Assembly (NCBI GenBank): GCA_951213105.1
Contig: OX578145.1
Span: forward strand, 120,502,524-120,566,523
Length of the DNA: 64,000 nt
Direction: 5' to 3'
Source: Amaurobius ferox
Taxonomy: Eukaryota > Arthropoda > Arachnida > Araneae > Amaurobiidae
Numbering within the stretch: position 1 is the first letter of the stretch; each line of letters begins with the position of its first letter. The position numbers and the translations under genes are program-made. This document shows, piece by piece, positions 11,565 through 21,467 of the stretch. The notes beneath the pieces are model-generated. The model ran no database searches, had not been told where the DNA came from, and saw nothing but the letters and a program-made list of their open reading frames with translations.

Positions 11565-12500
11565 ATGTATAAGGTTTCCGTAAAAGTCTTTAAATATCTT
11601 AATAACTTTTCAATGTACTTTTTCTTTCTTAATTTTACACGTTAGGTCTATCTATGGTGAAGCCATCACGCCCTATTGATTGAAAGTACTTGCAGCTTCC
11701 CTAGAGGACATTTAATGGTTCGAACAACGAATTTGGCAACAAAGCGAGATAGAAGCAAAATGTCAATTACAAAGTTGTAGAGTATTGTTTAATGAGTAGG
11801 AATCGATATCAAAAACGTATATGGAAGACAATAAATATGTCAAAAAGAAGTCATATTATCAAGGCTTATATGAACCAGTGACACCTGTAAAACTTAGTAA
11901 AGTACGAGGTCATATACCATCTCGAATTTTAATATACATTGTGGATGACGGAGGGGCGTTTTGAGCAAACAAGCCGTATATTAGATTCCTGTGTATATAC
12001 GTGTTCATAAACATATAGTCAGTCTATAAGGAGCGTTTCCAAAATCTGGGAAACACTCCCATTGCAGATATAAGTATCCATGGACCTGTTTCGTGCTTAT
12101 TATGCGCTCATCAGCATGAAATAGCAGATATCTGCAAGACAAATTTGCTATAAATGTTTACTTTTGTTATACTCGATAGTAGAGCCATTCGCCGATAACT
12201 TTATTGTGTCATATGGATGCTTTCTGTATCAGTTTTATAATTGATTTCTTCTCATTAGACTATTCGATACAACTTTATAATTGGATTGTTTCGTCTATCT
12301 CGCTTTGTTGCAGAGTCCGCTATCCAAGCGTTTTAAATTCTTCACTAAGAACGGTCCTTTAAATTCTTCACTAAGAACTAACTACAGTCCCTTTTATTCA
12401 ATCGGGTGTGGTTAATTTACTATAGACAGACCTAACTTGTAAACGGGTAGACTTTTCCTTACACAGTTATTCGTATGCTTAAGCACTTTTTTTAGAAACC
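11565..12500. mobile_element. MITE with long inverted repeats, family F (diverged copy)
   Basis: The arms are related inversely. The left arm has GTTAGGTCTATCTATGG, GGCAACAAAGCGAGATAGA and TTACAAAGTTGTAGAG. The right arm has the complements ATAATTGGATTG, TCTATCTCGCTTTGTTGCAG and CAGACCTAAC. The same arms occur at 60875-61709, with a partial copy at 29020-29208. The centre carries two foldbacks, one being GGAGCGTTTCC against GGAAACACTCC at 12030-12059. There is no transposase. Confidence 0.65.
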
Positions 12501-12960
12501 CCGCATATTACTGCGAAACTTCAAGTTGTAGACAGAGATTTAGTATAGCGCAAAATGCCTTGCGATATAACTAAAGAGTTGATCAACAAAACCATGTATC
12601 AATGTAAATTTGAATTTCGCAATATGTCTCACAAAGCTTCTCTTACGTGAATGAAATACTTAAATTTTTGTCTCTTATATTTTTTGCTTACAAATGTATA
12701 GTAAGACATTTTAATTATTTTACAATTTGGAGTCTAGAACTGCATTAAAAATAGTGAATATGTGCATAAAAATGTAGTGAAATTTGTTTTTTTTAGCATA
12801 GTTATGGCATACTAAAAAGTAACTTCTTCGTTTCCCTTTTACGAGTTGGGGGTCATATATCGTTCTATTAGGGGGGAAGGGGAGTTATGTGTGGAAATGG
12901 ATTATTTAGAAGGTCGCCTTGAAATTACGATCGAATCTCGCTTTTGATAATGGTTCGTAT
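12501..12960. other. No recognisable gene
   Basis: AT-rich spacer leading into the large minisatellite. A G-rich patch lies at 12871-12891. Confidence 0.4.
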
Positions 12961-14850
12961 ATCAATTGCATGTTGTTAAGGGGTCGTATTGCATATTTTT
13001 AAGGAGTCGTACAATTGCGTATTTTTAAGGAGCCGGCAATTGAATATTTTTAAGGAACCGGCAATTGCATATTTTTAAGGAGTCGTACAATTGCATATTT
13101 TTAAGGAGTCGTACAATTGCGTATTTTTAAGGAGCCGGCAATTGCATATTTTTAAGGAGCCGGCAATTGCATATTTTTAAGGAGTCGTACAATTGCGTAT
13201 TTTTAAGGAGACGGCAATTGCATATTTTTAAGGAGTCGTACAATTGCATATTTTTAAGGAGCCGGAAATTGCATATTTTTAAGGAGTCGTACAATTGCAT
13301 ATTTTCAAGGAGCCGGCAATTGCATATTTTTAAGGAGTCGTACAATTGCATATTTTTAAGGAGTCGTACAATTGCGTATTTTTAAGGAGACGGCAATTGC
13401 ATATTTTTAAGGAGTCGTACAATTGCATATTTTTAAGGAGTCGGAAATTGCATATTTTTAAGGAGTCGTACAATTGCATATTTTTAAGGAGCCGGCAATT
13501 GCATATTTTTAAGGAGCCGGCAATTGAATATTTTTAAGGAGTCGTACAATTGCATATTTTTAAGGAGTCGTACAATTGCATATTTTTAAGGAGCCGGCAA
13601 TTGCATATTTTTAAGGAGCCGGCAATTGGATATTTTTAAGGAGTCGTACAATTGCATATTTTTAAGGAGTCGTACAATTGCATATTTTAAAGGAGTCGTA
13701 CAATTGCGTATTTTTAAGGAGCCGGCAATTGAATATTTTTAAGGAACCGGCAATTGCATATTTTTAAGGAGTCGTACAATTGCATATTTTTAAGGAGTCG
13801 TACAATTGCGTATTTTTAAGGAGCCGGCAATTGCATATTTTTAAGGAGCCGGCAATTGCATATTTTTAAGGAGTCGTACAATTGCACATTTTCAAGGAGC
13901 CGGCAATTGCATATTTTTAAGGAGTCGTACAATTGCATATTTTTAAGGAGTCGTACAATTGCGTATTTTTAAGGAGCCGGCAATTGAATATTTTTAAGGA
14001 GTCGTGCAATTGCATATTTTTAAGGAGCCGGCAATTGCATATTTTTAAGGAGCCGGCAATTGCATATTTTTAAGGAGTCGTACAATTGCACATTTTTAAG
14101 GAGCCGGCAATTGGATATTTTTAAGGAGTCGTACAATTGCATATTTCTAAGGAGTCGTACAATTGCGTATTTTTAAGGAGCCGGCAATTGCATATTTTTA
14201 AGGAGTCGTACAATTGAATATTTTTAAGGAGCCGGCAATTGCATATTTTTAAGGAGCCGGCAATTGCATATTTTTAAGGAGTCGTACAATTGCACATTTT
14301 TAAGGAGCCGGGAATTGGATATTTTTAAGGAGTCGTACAATTGCATATTTTTAAGGAGTCGTACAATTGCATATTTTTAAGGAGGCGGCAATTGAATGTT
14401 TTTAAGGAGACGGCAATTGCATATTTTTAAGGAGTCGTACAATTGCATATTTTTAAGGAGCCGGAAATTGCATATTTTTAAGGAGTCGTACAATTGCATA
14501 TTTTTAAGGAGCCGGCAATTGCATATTTTTAAGGAGCCGGCAATTGGATATTTTTAAGGAGTCGTACAATTGCATATTTTTAAGGAGTCGTACAATTGCA
14601 TATTTTTAAGGAGCCGGCAATTGAATGTTTTTAAGGAGACGGCAATTGCATATTTTTAAGGAGTCGTACAATTGCATATTTTTAAGGAGCCGGAAATTGC
14701 ATATTTTTAAGGAGTCGTACAATTGCATATTTTTAAGGAGCCGGCAATTGAATATTTTTAAGGAGCCGGCAATTGGATATTTTTAAGGAGTCGTACAATT
14801 GCATATTTTTAAGGAGCCGGCAATTGCATACTTTTAAGGAGTCGTACAGT
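12961..14850. repeat. Large minisatellite, 25-26 bp units, two alternating types
   Basis: About 73 units built on the core AATTGCATATTTTTAAGGAG followed by either TCGTAC (26 bp) or CCGGC (25 bp). Rare variants mark a higher-order repeat of about 690 bp: the block GAATATTTTTAAGGAACCGG appears only near 13036 and 13728, with matching neighbours on both sides. The unit has no stop in certain frames on either strand, so it yields ORFs on both strands that are not genes. The left edge grades into degenerate copies. Confidence 0.93.
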
Positions 14851-15594
14851 AATAACGATTGAATCTCGCTTTGTTGGAGGATTGTATTGTATTCATATTA
14901 TTGAGGAGTCATGTACTAATTATATGTTATTATGGGTTATATGGTAATTACTATCAAATCTCAATTTGATGGTAAGTCGTATAACAGTTTCATATTGTTA
15001 AAAGGTCGAATAGTAGGCGAATGCGGTAAGGTGTTGTTTATTAAATGGACGTAATGATGGGAGTCTTATACAAACTAGTTATGCTAAGCTATGTATCACG
15101 TAGTGGACTAGTACGCAGGTGTCCGTATTATACATTTTATAATATTTCTTTAGCTTCTTATACGTTTTTTTTAAATATTTCAATAAAATAAATAGATGTT
15201 TTGATTAAATTGGAAATCTATATGAATTAAGACTTAATCATTCAAACTAAAATATTTGGTAACAATGTATATGTTCAAAAGTTAAAGTCTGTACAAACTA
15301 TCTAAACGATTGAGTTAATTAGTGATACCTGCTAATGTTAAAATAAGCGATAAAGCTCAAAGTTTATTGTCTATAAAAAGCAAATTTCACATATTTTCCT
15401 TGCAGATTATCGAACATTATACCCAGCGATCGTTAACAATCGCTATGGCATTTTATTTCTTAACCCATCGCCTCGAAAAACAATACCAACCAAGATTTTG
15501 TATAACTAAATCGATGTGTAATGTGTGCAGTATGCGTTCAAAAGTTAGAGCCCGTACGAACGAGCTAAAGGGTTGAGTTGAAGCAAATGAGAGT
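14851..15594. other. Spacer with degenerate repeat traces
   Basis: Phrases such as TTGTTGGAGGATTGTATTG and TTGAGGAGTCATGTACTAA look like decayed relatives of the neighbouring arrays. A plus-strand ORF at 15322-15576 is not recognised and has no coding signature I can defend. Confidence 0.4.
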
Positions 15595-15845
15595 CACATG
15601 CTTCGTGAGGTTGTATAATGTTTGATTTATTAGGGGTTGTATAATATTTAGGTCTTGCTAGGGGTTGTGAACTGTTTACGTTTTGTTAAGGGGTTGTATA
15701 ATGTATGTTTTGCTAAGGGCTTGTTTAATGTTTGTTTTTCTAGGGGGTTGTATAATATTTGCGTCTTGTTAGGGGGTTGTATAATGATTGCGTCTTGTTA
15801 GGGGGTTGTATAATGCTTATGTTTTGCTAGAGAATTGCTTAATAT
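15595..15845. repeat. Minisatellite, unit about 33 bp (GGGGTTGTATAATG)
   Basis: Seven or eight degenerate units of TTAGGGGGTTGTATAATG plus TTTGCGTCTTG, with more uniform copies toward the right. It is the third distinct array within 6.5 kb. Confidence 0.85.
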
Positions 15846-15984
15846 TAACGGTTTTTTAGATGGTCTCGAGGGAAGAGGATTGAATGTATCCATGGATATT
15901 ATGATTCCCAGGATTGCAAGCGGACTAATGAGTGGAAATGCCCCGTCATTTGACTGTCAATTGCGGGGGGGGGGAGGGGGTCGC

Positions 15985-16065
15985 TCTTCCCAGATGTTGG
16001 GGGATAGTTCGAACTCGGAACCCATAGGTGGCTGATCCTCCGCTATACCATTAGGCCCAAAATAA
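15985..16065 (-). repeat. tRNA-like sequence (SINE head or tRNA pseudogene)
   Basis: On the minus strand, TGGTATAGCGG fits an internal promoter A box. GAGTTCGAACTATCC, about 30 bases downstream, fits a B box. The T-arm stem does not pair well and no CCA-adjacent acceptor stem is visible, so it is not a functional tRNA. It is most likely the head of a tRNA-derived SINE. A poly-G run lies just outside, at about 15965-15980. Confidence 0.45.
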
Positions 16066-17382
16066 TGATTGGGACCGAAGGAATAATCGGGAATGTTTTT
16101 CGTAGCAGTGAGTGACGCAATGCAGCCTCGCCACACCATATATTTATTTTTTTGTGTAATTTTGGAAGCATATATACTTTAGCATGAATTATGTATTAAA
16201 TACATTTTACTCAAGATGGGGCGTCGCTGTTCATGGAATAGCTAGCAATTTCACTGTGAGCAAGCAGAATGGCTAGTTTTAATCTGCTGAGTTAAAATTA
16301 ACAACATTATTGACAATAAAAAAGTAAGTGAAATATATAACCAAATTGATTCTGACTATAAGTATAATAATATGAACTATTGCAATAAATAAAAATGACA
16401 TATAAAGTAGTTTATAAAATGATTTCAAGAATATGAATGAATTTCTAAATGTTTTGAAACACAATATACACAAAAAAGGGCTAGTTCAACGGGTATTCAT
16501 CGTAATCGACTTAAAGGTTAATTATAATATTTCTTTTTCTGTATTAATTTGCAATGCAAAATTTACAAACATTTTACCAGCTTCTTGAAACATAAACAAA
16601 ATAATTTCGTGTTCCTAAGGAACTACTACAACTTCAACTTTCGGCAACACCTGTGCAGAGGACTGGATCACGCGTGGGTGGAGGACAGCAATATAATCCG
16701 CCCTAAAGACGGAATAAAATAAATTGACATATCTATACCGAGGTTGCTCATCTAAGAGGACATTACCTGGGCCGGCAACACCTGTCGGAAAAAAACCCCA
16801 TAAAAACCTAAGATCTGCTGTCGTAAATTTGTTTGATCTGATCCAATTGGCTGGCTCCAGTTTTGATGTTATTGCTCTTCAGGTTGAATCATTGAGACTC
16901 TGGTAATTTGTGTTTGACAAAAATATTTTATCACTTTTGAGAAAATAATTTTGTTTCGTTTTTTTTAATCTTATCAACTACATAGCATATAAGGTTCTTC
17001 AATACAGAAACCAAAGGCGATATTTGGAGAATGTTTATGTTCGCCGCATTCAGTTACTCTGTAAAATTGTAGATATGTAATATGGGAAGATGTCAAAAAC
17101 TGATGTAATAAAAAAAAATTGTATAAAAATTTCGTCAGAATAAAGTATACATTAAAATTTTAGGGGTTTTGGATTTCACGAAAAAGGGTTCTTCAATCTC
17201 GGGGACATATAAGTTATTTTTCTAAAGAAGTATCTAAGTCTTCAACATTCTTGAGATTCTAATCATAGTTTAAATTTTTCGGAAACCAAGATCATTTTTA
17301 CACTTAGTTAAATTTTAGGATTGTATATTGTTGAAACTTTCCCTATTGTTTCTGAATCAAAATTCCTTATAAATGATCATTG
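16066..17382. other. No recognisable gene
   Basis: AT-rich spacer. The plus-strand ORF at 16724-16906 lies in a slightly GC-richer patch, but it matches nothing I know and has no convincing splice context. Confidence 0.4.
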
Positions 17383-18318
17383 TTACTTTCCTTATATACA
17401 TAATGTATAAGGAAAGTATTGTGACGGGGTCGAAAATTCGAAATCGAGTTTTCGACGGGAGAGCACGTTTCAAGCATCCCTGATCACGAATCAAACATTT
17501 TTGAAGTGATGTCTGTGTGTGTGTGTGTGTGTGAAAGTATGTGTGTGTGTCAGTGAGTCTGTGGAGACGATAACTGACGAACGAATGGACCGATTTGAAC
17601 CAAATTTGGTACAAAAATCACAATCTGTAAACACTGGAAGCCTATTGTTTTTAAATGCAATCGAATGTTCAGAACCCCCCTAAATTTTCGAATAAAATAT
17701 TAAAAAAATCGTCAAAAAATCAAAACCACTAGTAAAGTTACGCAAATAGACGTTTCTTATGTAATTTTTCATTAGAAAACGATTGACATAAATTTTAGAA
17801 TGCTAACATGAACCGTTCTCGAGATATTGCACATTTTTCAAAAAAATTATGAAAAAGTCATATAAAATGAAAAAAAATATTTCCTATTGAGAAACATGTT
17901 CACTTTTCATATGTAATACCATGCGATAAATTGGGTGACATCATTCTCGTAGATCTAGCTCGTTCCATTCATGAAAAAAGATACTTTGAGTAATACTTTT
18001 GTATTTGAACGCCAATAGTCATTTTTCTGTTGTAAGAACAACTTATTTCTTCGTCCATAACGCTTGGCGAAATTTTGGCGGCAAATTTGGCGGAATTTCG
18101 CCAACTTGGCGACTTTTTGAAATGTTACAAATTAACGAAAATCTCGCCAAATGGATAAAAATGACGCTAAATCAATGAAAATGACGACTATTTGTCGAAA
18201 ATTCAATATCTTGGAAAGAATATTAGTATCTACTGCAAGAAAAACCTATTTTTTTACTGTAAAAGTAGTAAATTCATTACATTATATAAGGAAAGTCATG
18301 TGTTGCCCACATCAGATT
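17383..18318 (+). mobile_element. Family A2 hairpin-ended repeat, copy 1
   Basis: Starts with the stem-loop TTACTTTCCTTATATACATA / ATGTATAAGGAAAGTATTG. It then has GAGTTTTCGACGGGAGAGCA, a (TG)n tract, ACGAACGAATGGACCGATTT, CATGAACCGTTCTCGAGATA, and ends GGAAAGTCATGTGTTGCCCA then CATCAGATTTT. It is collinear over its whole length with 51840-52773 and highly similar to it. Its ends match family A, but the interior is distinct. No protein is encoded. Confidence 0.85.
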
Positions 18319-18359
18319 TTTTCTTCTTACCTTCCGTTTTGAAATATCTGATTTAATTT

Positions 18360-18540
18360 ACCATTTGTCTGATTCTTATAATTTATAATCCTATTTAATA
18401 TTATTTATATTTTTATTATTTATTATTATAAATTATTTATATATATATATATATTATTTATACTATTATATTATAATTTCTTTATTTATTATAAATTCAA
18501 TTATTTATATTATTATTAATTTTTGTTATTTATAGTCCTA
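18360..18540. repeat. Low-complexity A/T tract
   Basis: Runs of TTATT/TATAT dominate, with a (TA)n core at 18440-18455. No gene. Confidence 0.8.
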
Positions 18541-18544
18541 TTTT

Positions 18545-18990
18545 CAAATTTTAGTTATTTTAACGAAGTTACCTTATACAGCTCCGAAACCAATTGGTTC
18601 CTTCGTATTATTTTTCACTTTTATTCTTGCTTTTCTACTTGACGTCATTTTCAATTATTTTCTACTCATTTTTCGTGTTCGTAGTTTTTATAGTTGGCTT
18701 TACCCTTAAGTTCTTTCGTTACCTTTTAATAGGTTTACACGCTATTTAGTTGTTTCTAAAAAGGTTTTGTCGGTTTTCTTACTGCCTTGGTTTTTTTCCC
18801 AACCATTTTTTTATTTACTGCTACTTTTTCTTTCCACCGCCTATCCTGCCTATCGTTTGCCTACCTTTTTGGTTTTTACCTTTCTCATTTTTTCTTGCAG
18901 CGATGGTAACTTTTCGTCAACATTCAGCCACGTGTGCTATTTATTCTACCTTAAATGTCGAATTTCCTATAATTGTGCTTATTGTTGTTT
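18545..18990. repeat. Pyrimidine-rich dispersed repeat shared with 45.6-45.9 kb
   Basis: TTTTCACTTTTATTCTTGCT, the AACCAATTGGTTCCTTCG-type block, GTTCTTTCG and TGCCTATCGTTTGCCTACC correspond in order to a block at 45622-45893. Overlapping hydrophobic plus-strand ORFs here are a by-product of pyrimidine richness, not membrane proteins. Confidence 0.5.
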
Positions 18991-18999
18991 GACCTGAAG

Positions 19000-19215
19000 A
19001 ATGAGTAAGCACTTGGTTATGCTTAGCAATTGGTTTTATGGTAGTACTTGGTTGTGCTTAATGTTTGTCCTGAAAATGGTTGTTTTTGCCAACGAAACTG
19101 GTTATCTTTCTACATGATAGAGAATTGCTTAGTACTTGGTTTCATGCAAGCACTTGGTTGTGCTGCTTATTTTTTGTCCTGAAGAAAGCTGTTGTTGTCA
19201 ACGAAACCGGTTGTC
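19000..19215. repeat. Two-copy tandem duplication, about 115 bp
   Basis: Both copies contain GCACTTGGTT(A/G)TGCT, TTTGTCCTGAA and CAACGAAACTGGTT or ACGAAACCGGTT. Divergence is moderate. No gene is associated. Confidence 0.65.
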
Positions 19216-19988
19216 CCTTAAAAATTAGTGCATACTGTATTTGAATAGAAGATTTTACATTATGGGAATATAGCTTCTCCTTTGCTGAAATAAAAATCGG
19301 CAGTGGCTACAGTTCGATGGGGTCGAAATGGTTTTGACATAATGGCTCTGAAAAACATATTTCTTTGTGGGTGTTTTGCTCAAAATGTTAAAATTTCGAC
19401 ATTATAACCATTATTTTTCTAAAATTAAGAACGTGATCCAAAATCCCATTGTACATGGCGTTTCAGCATAGTTGATCCGGTCCTTTGTGCTTCGACATTT
19501 GGTTTTAGACACATACTTTTTTTTCAATTTAAAAGTTTTGTTTAAATTAAATGTTAAATTCTTTTGAATAATTTTTTTTTCGGGGAAGGGGATTATTTTC
19601 AGAAAAATAAGGGGTCTAAATTTTTATGGGTGTCCTTTAAGCAATATAAGTCTGGTTCAAGAAAGTTGATTTGTACAGTAAAGAGTATATAGAAAAAAAA
19701 CTGGTACAATTATCTACATTATATGGCGGGTTATTGCTCACTAAAAACTAATGAATTTTCTTTTACAAATACAGGGTCATTTTTAATTAGCATCGAGCTG
19801 ATACTTGTATTAATTTGGAATCTGTCTATGCACCATGAATAAAAAAACTAGGGGAAATCGGCGAATCGAGGGAGAATCCGATTCAAATCTTCCCTATTTT
19901 GGTAGTTCTTTTACTTTACTTCTATTGGAAATATCTTTATGAATGAATGAGTATAGAAATATGCCAATTCATCAAAATCTTTAAATCG
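19216..19988. other. No recognisable gene
   Basis: AT-rich spacer with nothing supportable on either strand. Confidence 0.4.
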
Positions 19989-20140
19989 ATACAGTAAAGA
20001 CAACCAAGTCATTTGGCAAAGAAAGGTCTTTAATGTTAGCACCATCTATGACGTACAGTAAATTACAACATTAAATTATAAATCCAGAGAGTTTTTGGAC
20101 GTCACCACATCTTTCGTCAGTGGTTGCCACTGAAAAAATT
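19989..20140 (-). repeat. Repeat E: TE 3'-end-like sequence with hammerhead-like core
   Basis: It matches 54752-54893: TACAGTAAAGACAACCAAG, GGTCTTTAATGTTAGCACCAT and ATGACGTACAGTAAATT. Read on the minus strand it contains CCACTGACGA, then GATGTGGTGACGTC and AAAA. This is the order of a hammerhead core (CUGANGA, stem II, GAAA) but with the GAAA box damaged. Such motifs are known in Penelope-like retroelements. Assigning this repeat to them is inference. Confidence 0.5.
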
Positions 20141-20211
20141 GTGTTCATCTATTTTTAGATAACGTGATTATCTTTTGTAAGTATACTCCTTGAGTATATA
20201 TATACTTTATA

Positions 20212-20849
20212 GAGTGTCCCAAAAAGGTCTGCCCAACTTTAAAAATGAATATCTCGGAAACGGTTACAGATAAAAGGGTGAAATAATGTGTATGTTTATT
20301 GGACAGCCAGTAAAATGCACATACAGTGGTTTGAAAAAATAGTTGAACATTTACTTAACAGATGGCGCTGATAGGTATATTGAGTCAAATCAGCTTCAAC
20401 GCTTCCTGTTCTTTCAAATTCTATGAACAAACATTGAATTTCTTTCCAATCTGGAGCTTTCGATACTTAAAATCTACGTTGAAACTACTTTGATTTCGTC
20501 GGGCTGCGATTCAACCGATGGCATTCGAGTAAATGAAAATCGGTTGAGTCGCAGACCGACGGTGACAAGACGTAGCTTTTAACGTAGATTTCAAGTATCG
20601 AAAGGTCCGGATCGGCAAAAATTCAATATTTGTTCACAAAATTTGAAAGAACAGCAAGCGTTGAAGATATTTTGACTAAATATACCTATCAGCGCCATCT
20701 GATGGGGAAATTTTCAACTATTTTTTGAAACTACAGTATGTAAATTTTACTGGTTGTCCAATAAACATACACTTAATTTCACTCTTGTATCTGCAACCGT
20801 TTTTGAGATATTCAGTTTTAAAGTTGGGGAGTCTATTTTGGGACACGCT
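20212..20849. mobile_element. Near-complete palindromic MITE, family G
   Basis: The whole 638 bp is an inverted repeat with arms of roughly 315 bp. GAGTGTCCCAAAAAGG at the left mirrors CTATTTTGGGACACGC at the right. CAGATGGCGCTGATAGGTAT mirrors ATACCTATCAGCGCCATCTG. The centre pairs GATTCAACCGATGGCATTCG with CGGTTGAGTCGC-type sequence. It lies in a TA-rich target, 9 bp (TATATATA) from the next MITE. There is no transposase gene. Confidence 0.88.
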
Positions 20850-20858
20850 GTATATATA

Positions 20859-21467
20859 CAGGGTGAGCCAGAACTCTTGGGCCAAACTTTAGGGGGGTGA
20901 TAAATCACATCTAAACAAGCAATTTTTGTCATACAAAGCAAGATCGTAACTCAAGAGGTGAACCGCTAAACGTTGCTGACATTGAACGCAGTGACGATTG
21001 CGTCAGAACTAGCCAGGGTTTAAGCTGAGTTAAAAATTTCTTTAGCAAAAAAGCTAAAACCTCTTGTTTCATCTACGATAGCATCATCGACTCCGACGAG
21101 GACTTTGTTGCTAGGATTGCTGTCGCTGCCGGCGTTGTCCAAGATATGCCGCGTGTTTTTGTTAAAGTGCGCCTCTCGCTACGTCGCAGGTGTGAAGCCT
21201 GCATTACTGCTGGTGGTCACACTTTTGAGCAGTTTCTGTAACTTTGTCCATGCATTCTGCAATTTCTGTTAGTAAAATGTACTTCGTGTCTACTCTGTCA
21301 TTTTTGTGTTTCTTCTTTTCACGAGAGAGTCATTATTTCCTCATTTCATGAGCTACCACCTAGCGGTTCACCTCTTGCGTTACGACCTTGCTTTGTATGA
21401 CAAAAATTACTTGTTTAGATGCAATTTATCACCCCTTAAAGTTTGGCCCAAGAGTTCTGACTCACCC
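20859..21467. mobile_element. MITE, family H, carrying a transposase C-terminal fragment
   Basis: The termini are inverted: CAGGGTGAGCCAGAACTCTT at the left and AAGAGTTCTGACTCACCC at the right. The arms extend about 120 bp (CCTCTTG, ACGACCTTGCTTTGTATGAC against GTCATACAAAGCAAGATCGT). The interior is GC-richer and encodes a transposase-like C-terminus (separate entry). It is a deletion derivative of a DNA transposon whose termini (CAGGGTG) resemble those of the neighbouring MITEs. Confidence 0.85.
21062..21241 (+). pseudogene. Transposase C-terminal fragment inside MITE H
   Basis: A 59-codon open stretch ends in TAA. Visible features are an acidic SIIDSDEDFVARI segment, an AAGVVQDMPRVFVKV segment, and a basic Cys-containing end RRRCEACIT followed by GGHTFEQFL and the stop. 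Tails of the pattern R-x-R-C-x-A-C-I then G-x-x-F-E-Q-F-L are familiar to me from arthropod transposases of the Tc1/mariner (DDE_3) type. I assign it there with moderate confidence, from memory. Most of the protein, including the catalytic DDE residues, is deleted. GC content is clearly higher than in the flanks. Confidence 0.6.

Noticed and set aside
13127..13537. ORFs on both strands in the 13-kb region, and the array as a CRISPR candidate
   Set aside because: The ORFs are translations of a 25-26 bp minisatellite. There are no unique spacers between repeats and the context is eukaryotic.
15985..16065. A functional tRNA gene
   Set aside because: A and B boxes are present, but the T stem and acceptor stem do not pair.
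18750..18997. Overlapping hydrophobic ORFs that look like membrane proteins
   Set aside because: Two frames of the same pyrimidine-rich repeat are open. Hydrophobicity follows from T-richness.
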